Source: Leifsonia sp. ZF2019 (GTDB lineage: Bacteria > Actinomycetota > Actinomycetes > Actinomycetales > Microbacteriaceae). Taken from it: a DNA stretch of 64,000 bases. Below the pieces are notes generated by a model. It was given only the letters and a program-made list of their open reading frames with translations. It made no database searches and was not told the origin of the DNA. The translations under genes and the position numbers were made by a program. The DNA lies in contig NZ_CP065037.1 of assembly GCF_019924635.1 (NCBI RefSeq), positions 682,001-746,000 on the forward strand, read 5' to 3'. Below, piece after piece: positions 60,786 to 64,000 of the stretch (position 1 is the stretch's first letter; each line of letters starts with the position of its first letter).

Positions 60786-61555
60786 GCTGCCTTTCCCTTC
60801 CTGCCGAGCAGCTCGGCCTCGATATCCTCGCGCAGCACCCGCATGTCGAAGTCGACCATCTGCGGATCCCACAGGGCGCCGCAGCCCGGGTTCGAGCACT
60901 GGATCACGATCGGGTCTAGGTGCTCGAGCGGTGGCCGCCACTGCAGGGACTCGTGCTGGCAGGTGCGGCAGCGGATGTGGCGAATGCGGCGCGGCTTCTC
61001 CTCGAGCGGGAACGCGTGCAGGGCGGTCTGGACTGCGTGCACGTACCGGACCGCCTCGGCGGCGCCGTGGTGCTTCGTCCGGAGTCGCTCGACGCTGTCG
61101 GTGACGTAGCGGACGAGGAGCTCGGTCACCCACCAGACAGCCTCGATCGGTGCTTCGGGGTGGAAACCCTGGTGGTGGGAGGCGGTGATGTCCCACTCGG
61201 GCTCGTCGACGTGCCAGTCGACGGAGTAGGCGACGGCGACGGCGGCGAGCGCGCGGTACAGGGTGTCGGCCTGCACCCACGATGTCGGGAGGATGACGCG
61301 CGAGCCTGGTGCTGTGCGCACGCCGGACGTGTCTCGCGGGCCGGTCTCGATCGATCGGCAGTGGGAGATGAGGGCGACGGTGAGCGCGAGCGCCTCGTCG
61401 AGCTTCGTCGCGCACGAGTAGCAGAGGAGGCCCCGCTCGGCCGGCCGCGGGAGGCAGCCGGTGCAGGCGTCGTCCTCGCACGTGGAGAGGTGTTGATCGC
61501 GGATCGTGCAGGAGCGCAGGTCCGCGACGTCGTTGGTGATGCAGAGCAGAGTCAT
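60782..61555 (-). CDS. Hypothetical Cys-rich phage protein
   Basis: A 257-aa protein. An N-terminal Cys cluster (DACTGCLPRPAERGLLCYSC), a long helical middle and a C-terminal second zinc-type cluster (IRCRTCQHES and IQCSNPGCGALW). This two-zinc-knuckle layout is seen in several actinobacteriophage early proteins and may bind nucleic acid. It couples to DUF4326 by ATGA. Confidence 0.7.
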   Translation of the reverse strand: MTLLCITNDVADLRSCTIRDQHLSTCEDDACTGCLPRPAERGLLCYSCATKLDEALALTVALISHCRSIETGPRDTSGVRTAPGSRVILPTSWVQADTLYRALAAVAVAYSVDWHVDEPEWDITASHHQGFHPEAPIEAVWWVTELLVRYVTDSVERLRTKHHGAAEAVRYVHAVQTALHAFPLEEKPRRIRHIRCRTCQHESLQWRPPLEHLDPIVIQCSNPGCGALWDPQMVDFDMRVLREDIEAELLGRKGKAA

Positions 61556-61581
61556 GGCTGGCTCCTCAGTAGGATTCGGGG

Positions 61582-62025
61582 ATGGAATGGGTCACGGGCA
61601 TTGCAACGGGTCTGATCGTCGCTGCCCTGCTGTGGGCTGGAGAGCGGCTCCGACGGCGGTACTGGAACCCGGTCGAGTGGCGATTTCGGCGCCTCGACGG
61701 CGATCTCTGGCAGTTTCGGTACCTTGGCCGGCGGACGGCCTATGTTGTGCAAATCGAGGCGGGATACGGCGGTCTTGACGGACCCCGAGCGAAGATTCAA
61801 CGCTGGGATAGCGAGTGGCGTGACTATTTCGATATGCCTCCCGGTGTCGACGTCGAAGTTCGCGGCCTTCTTCCGCTCACTAGCGGTCCGTGGAGGATGG
61901 AGTGGATCGAGCGTCGCGGCCGCCGTGCGGTCTACTTCCGGGTATTGCCCACAAGAGATCAGATCGAGATACGTCGCAAGCTGTCCGCCGACCCCTCCAA
62001 GGGCTTCCCTGGCACCGCAGAATAG
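61582..62025 (+). CDS. Plus-strand single-pass membrane protein, probable moron
   Basis: A 147-aa protein. An N-terminal helix (GIATGLIVAALLWAGERL) leads to a compact beta-rich, Trp/Arg-rich cytosolic domain (PVEWRFRRLDGDLWQFRYLG and WRMEWIERRGRRAVYFRVLP). It is inserted against transcription between two minus-strand genes, 26 bp from one start and 11 bp from another stop. No relative is known to me. Confidence 0.65.
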   Translation: MEWVTGIATGLIVAALLWAGERLRRRYWNPVEWRFRRLDGDLWQFRYLGRRTAYVVQIEAGYGGLDGPRAKIQRWDSEWRDYFDMPPGVDVEVRGLLPLTSGPWRMEWIERRGRRAVYFRVLPTRDQIEIRRKLSADPSKGFPGTAE

Positions 62026-62036
62026 TGAGCTTGTAG

Positions 62037-62225
62037 TCATTGCTCACCCCGTTCCTGCTGATGGCAGGTGCACGTGAGATGCCGCCCGCAGCCGAATGGC
62101 GTCTTGCAGCACGACGGCTTGCACTTCGCCGGCGCGGGCTTCGGTCGCGACGCTGGCTCGAACCACGAGGACAGAGGGCGCTCGTTCAGCAGCGACGTCG
62201 TCGATCGCGCCCGCCGCAGCCTCAC
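62037..62225 (-). CDS. 62-aa Cys-rich phage protein
   Basis: The C-terminal half (CKPSCCKTPFGCGRHLTCTC followed by HQQ) holds eight Cys and two His, a compact metal-binding module seen in many actinobacteriophage early regions. The start is a GTG overlapping the preceding stop (GTGA). Confidence 0.65.
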   Translation of the reverse strand: MRLRRARSTTSLLNERPLSSWFEPASRPKPAPAKCKPSCCKTPFGCGRHLTCTCHQQERGEQ

Positions 62226-62692
62226 GACGGGACCTTCTCGAGGACGACGAGCGGCCGACGCCCGCGAGTCTCCCCGCACGTCGTCCACCCGGCTCGCTTG
62301 AAGCAGTAGCCCGGGTTCGTCGAGCGGATGCGCCGCGGGTTCACGTAGGTGTAGAAGCGCTCGCCCGGCCAGCGATCGCGCGCCCACGTCTCGGCGTCGA
62401 TGATCATCTCGGAGGCGACGCACGGGGACTCGTTGCGGAAGATGGCACAGTTGACGCCCTTCTGGCCAGACGCGTCGATGAACTTCCGCCAGACGAACAG
62501 CGCATCGTCGTCATGGGCGACGAGGACGAGTTTCTCGCCCGGGCCGACGAACAGCGCAGGGTCACGGCCGTCGGCGTACCGGCGGCGTGAGTAGTGGCGG
62601 CGGTGCAGCGCGAGGCCGAGCGGGTCGCCGTCCCGCGACTGCCGCCAGAACGTCGACCCCGTCATGGAGGCCGAGCTGATGAGCGCGGTCAT
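62222..62692 (-). CDS. GNAT/Mom-like phage protein
   Basis: A 156-aa protein. The conserved-looking segments are LHRRHYSRRRYADGRDPALF, VLVAHDDDALFVWRKFIDAS, CAIFRNESPCVASEMIIDAE and TYVNPRRIRSTNPGYCFKRA, followed by GWTTCGETRGRRPLVVLEK. The order (substrate Ser/Arg segments, then NPGYCFxxAGW) recalls Mom-type GNAT-fold proteins that modify adenine in phage DNA. That reading is tentative. Coupled by ATGA to the upstream 37-aa gene. Confidence 0.6.
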   Translation of the reverse strand: MTALISSASMTGSTFWRQSRDGDPLGLALHRRHYSRRRYADGRDPALFVGPGEKLVLVAHDDDALFVWRKFIDASGQKGVNCAIFRNESPCVASEMIIDAETWARDRWPGERFYTYVNPRRIRSTNPGYCFKRAGWTTCGETRGRRPLVVLEKVPS

Positions 62693-62802
62693 GCGCGATC
62701 GGCCTCCTCGAACGTGTCGGTCCCGCGGTACTCGAACTCGAACACCGTGAGGCGCTGGTCCGGGCTCAGGTGCGGCGCCGCCGGCCGGGGGACGCCGCTC
62801 AT
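62689..62802 (-). CDS. 37-aa phage peptide
   Basis: It reads MSGVPRPAAPHLSPDQRLTV, then FEFEYRGTDTFEEADRA. Both ends overlap neighbours by four bases (ATGA), which strongly suggests it is a real link in a coupled chain. Function unknown. Confidence 0.55.
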   Translation of the reverse strand: MSGVPRPAAPHLSPDQRLTVFEFEYRGTDTFEEADRA

Positions 62803-63131
62803 CACAGCCCCATCCGGAGTAGGAGGCGCTGCCAGAGTGCCTGGCGCGCATCCTTCGCGCGCTGCGATGGGTTTGGGAGCTGCCAGAGCGCGGCGAACAT
62901 CGCGACATCCGCTTCGACGGTTGTCCTCTCCGCCCGGCTCACCTCGATGCGCTCGTAGAGCCTCGCCTCCCGAAGGGCGGCGACGAGGTCGCGCTCGGGC
63001 AGAGTGACCTGTCGGACGCGGGTCACGCGTCCCCACCGGCCTCCGGCGCGCTCCTTCAGCGTGATCCGCACCCGCTGGTGCGGGCTGACCTGAGCGCCGA
63101 AGCGCTCGATCTCGATGTCCTGGTGCTTCAT
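62802..63131 (-). CDS. Hypothetical phage early protein
   Basis: A 109-aa protein: MKHQDIEIERFGAQVSPHQR, a beta-rich start, then helices (RDLVAALREARLYERIEVSR and FAALWQLPNPSQRAKDARQA). Its ATG overlaps the upstream stop and its stop overlaps the next ATG. No family recognised. Confidence 0.65.
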   Translation of the reverse strand: MKHQDIEIERFGAQVSPHQRVRITLKERAGGRWGRVTRVRQVTLPERDLVAALREARLYERIEVSRAERTTVEADVAMFAALWQLPNPSQRAKDARQALWQRLLLRMGL

Positions 63132-63445
63132 GCTGCTCGTCCTCCTGCTGTTGGGTGCTCGATCACGTAGCGGGCGTGGTACTTCTTCGCCGTCTCGACG
63201 GCGATGTGCTCCTCCTCGGCGATCTGCTCCCACGTGCGGTGCATCCACCGGTCGTCCCAGATCCGCTCGCCGAGCGCGGGCGTGTACTTGGTCGGCCGGC
63301 CGATCCGCTTGGGCGTCAGCGCCCGGCGCGTCAGCTCAGCGACCAGCGCGCCGACCGTCGTGTCGTGGAGCGTCGCGAGCTGGTGCAGCCGCTTGTAGTG
63401 CTCGACCGTGATCGCCGTGTGCACATCCACGAACCCCTCGGTCAT
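63128..63445 (-). CDS. Phage DNA-binding-type protein (HTH)
   Basis: A 105-aa protein. The first half (TAITVEHYKRLHQLATLHDT, then TVGALVAELTRRAL) looks like a ribbon-helix-helix-type domain. The second half (MHRTWEQIAEEEHIAVETAK) is a helix-turn-helix of the recombinase/sigma type. Likely regulatory. Confidence 0.65.
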   Translation of the reverse strand: MTEGFVDVHTAITVEHYKRLHQLATLHDTTVGALVAELTRRALTPKRIGRPTKYTPALGERIWDDRWMHRTWEQIAEEEHIAVETAKKYHARYVIEHPTAGGRAA

Positions 63446-63786
63446 GCGAGAACCCCCGCTGCGTACACCCGTCGAGCAAGGTCGTTCGCCCGCTCCATCG
63501 CTTGCGCCCAGGTGGCGTGATACGCCTCGGCGACCGCTTCGTCATCGCGGAGCAGGTACGACAGGGCCTTGGGTGCGTCCGCGTGGCTCCAATTGATGCA
63601 GGCGACCTTGACCCGCGGAGACTTATCCACAGCTTCACTCGTGCGCTCAGGAACAGAAGAATTTCCGGTTCGGTCTTGGACACGTTCGTTAGTTGCGTCC
63701 GTTGCGTTCGTTGCGTGCATTGCTCCCAAAGCCGCCGAGCACTGCTCAGGTCGAATGCTCGGAGCATTGCTTGTAGCAGTGCTCAT
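63442..63786 (-). CDS. Hypothetical phage early protein
   Basis: A 114-aa protein. A low-complexity Thr/Asn/Ala-rich first half (GAMHATNATDATNERVQDRT) precedes a helical domain (PKALSYLLRDDEAVAEAYHA, then TWAQAMERANDLARRVYAAG). ATG at 63786, overlapping the stop of the replication gene by four bases. Confidence 0.6.
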   Translation of the reverse strand: MSTATSNAPSIRPEQCSAALGAMHATNATDATNERVQDRTGNSSVPERTSEAVDKSPRVKVACINWSHADAPKALSYLLRDDEAVAEAYHATWAQAMERANDLARRVYAAGVLA

Positions 63787-64000
63787 GCTGCTGCTCCCTT
63801 CTGCTTGGCCCACCGCGCCGCGGCAGCCTTTCTCGCCTTCTCGGACCGCGCCCGCGACTCCTCATCGGAGGGCTGGTAGACGGCCCAGTCGTGGATCTGC
63901 CAGCCGCCGTCGACTGGCTCCCACAGCCCGACCTCGACAAGCAACTCGGCGTCGCGCTTCCGGCCGTGCATCAGGCCGAGCGCGGCCGCTGGGATGAACC
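63783..64000 (-). CDS. Phage replication-initiation-like protein, C-terminal part (truncated by window)
   Basis: Only the last 71 or so codons are inside the window; the frame is open to the edge. VEVGLWEPVDGGWQIHDWAV, YQPSDEESRARSEKARKAAA and RWAKQKGAAA are typical of the end of the N-terminal domain in phage replisome-organiser proteins, where such a basic helix precedes a variable tail. The in-frame ATG at 63971 is not the true start. Confidence 0.7.
   Translation of the reverse strand, partial: FIPAAALGLMHGRKRDAELLVEVGLWEPVDGGWQIHDWAVYQPSDEESRARSEKARKAAAARWAKQKGAAA

Larger units (their letters stand above)
36568..64000. mobile_element. Prophage (siphovirus-like), left part; continues past the window
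   Basis: A continuous block of phage genes, almost all on the minus strand: early/replication, terminase, portal, capsid, tail, lysis. The left edge is placed after tRNA-Met because chromosomal genes stop there; the exact att core cannot be fixed without the right end. No integrase or repressor is seen in the window. Head, tail and lysis genes all look intact. Confidence 0.9.

Overview
The window is high-GC actinobacterial DNA. The gene families (ClgR next to ClpP, a cysteine-free L36, a Zur-type palindrome, LacI plus alpha-glucosidase, YeiH, a siphovirus-like prophage) fit a Microbacteriaceae chromosome, probably Microbacterium or a close relative. That assignment is inference from gene content; there is no rRNA or other marker to confirm it.

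Region 1, about 1-19,980, looks like accessory DNA. It is loosely packed, visibly less GC-rich than what follows, and has several long non-coding gaps. It holds a small P-loop kinase behind a small membrane protein, two large LuxR-type (LAL/MalT-like) regulators on either side of a lone UDP-GlcNAc 2-epimerase, a secreted Ig-like protein, and an overlapping gene pair that I consider the most interesting item: a membrane sensor nucleotide cyclase followed by an MscS-type channel with a cyclic-nucleotide-binding domain. Further on are a lysozyme-like protein, a CDP-alcohol phosphatidyltransferase, a lipoprotein and an unknown four-helix membrane protein, separated by non-coding stretches with strong inverted repeats.

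Region 2, about 19,980-36,570, is dense, very GC-rich core-like chromosome: yeiH, a zinc-independent rpmJ divergent from a CobW-like gene across a Zur-like palindrome, a YbjQ-family gene, a 47-aa CxxC protein missed by size filters, DUF2283, clgR convergent with clpP, and tRNA-Tyr. An IS481-family element lies exactly at the 3' end of tRNA-Tyr with a 15-bp target duplication. A hipBA-like module follows, preceded by five 28-bp direct repeats. Then come an inositol monophosphatase, an M23 peptidase, lacI with an overlapping alpha-glucosidase, an LAHTG-type surface protein, a pentapeptide-repeat protein, an aldo/keto reductase, and tRNA-Thr and tRNA-Met.

Region 3, about 36,570-64,000, is a prophage that runs off the right edge. 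Nearly all its genes lie on the minus strand. Read in the direction of transcription (right to left) they run: early/replication-type genes, terminase small and large subunits, portal, MuF-like head protein, scaffold, capsid, connectors, tail tube, tail-assembly chaperone with a -1 frameshift, tape measure, minor tail proteins, endolysin, holin-like proteins and a terminator. Plus-strand single genes or gene pairs, mostly with membrane anchors, interrupt this order and look like lysogeny-expressed morons. An IS110/IS1111-family transposase sits in the left arm. The prophage appears to start directly after tRNA-Met. No integrase is visible, so it probably lies beyond the right edge.
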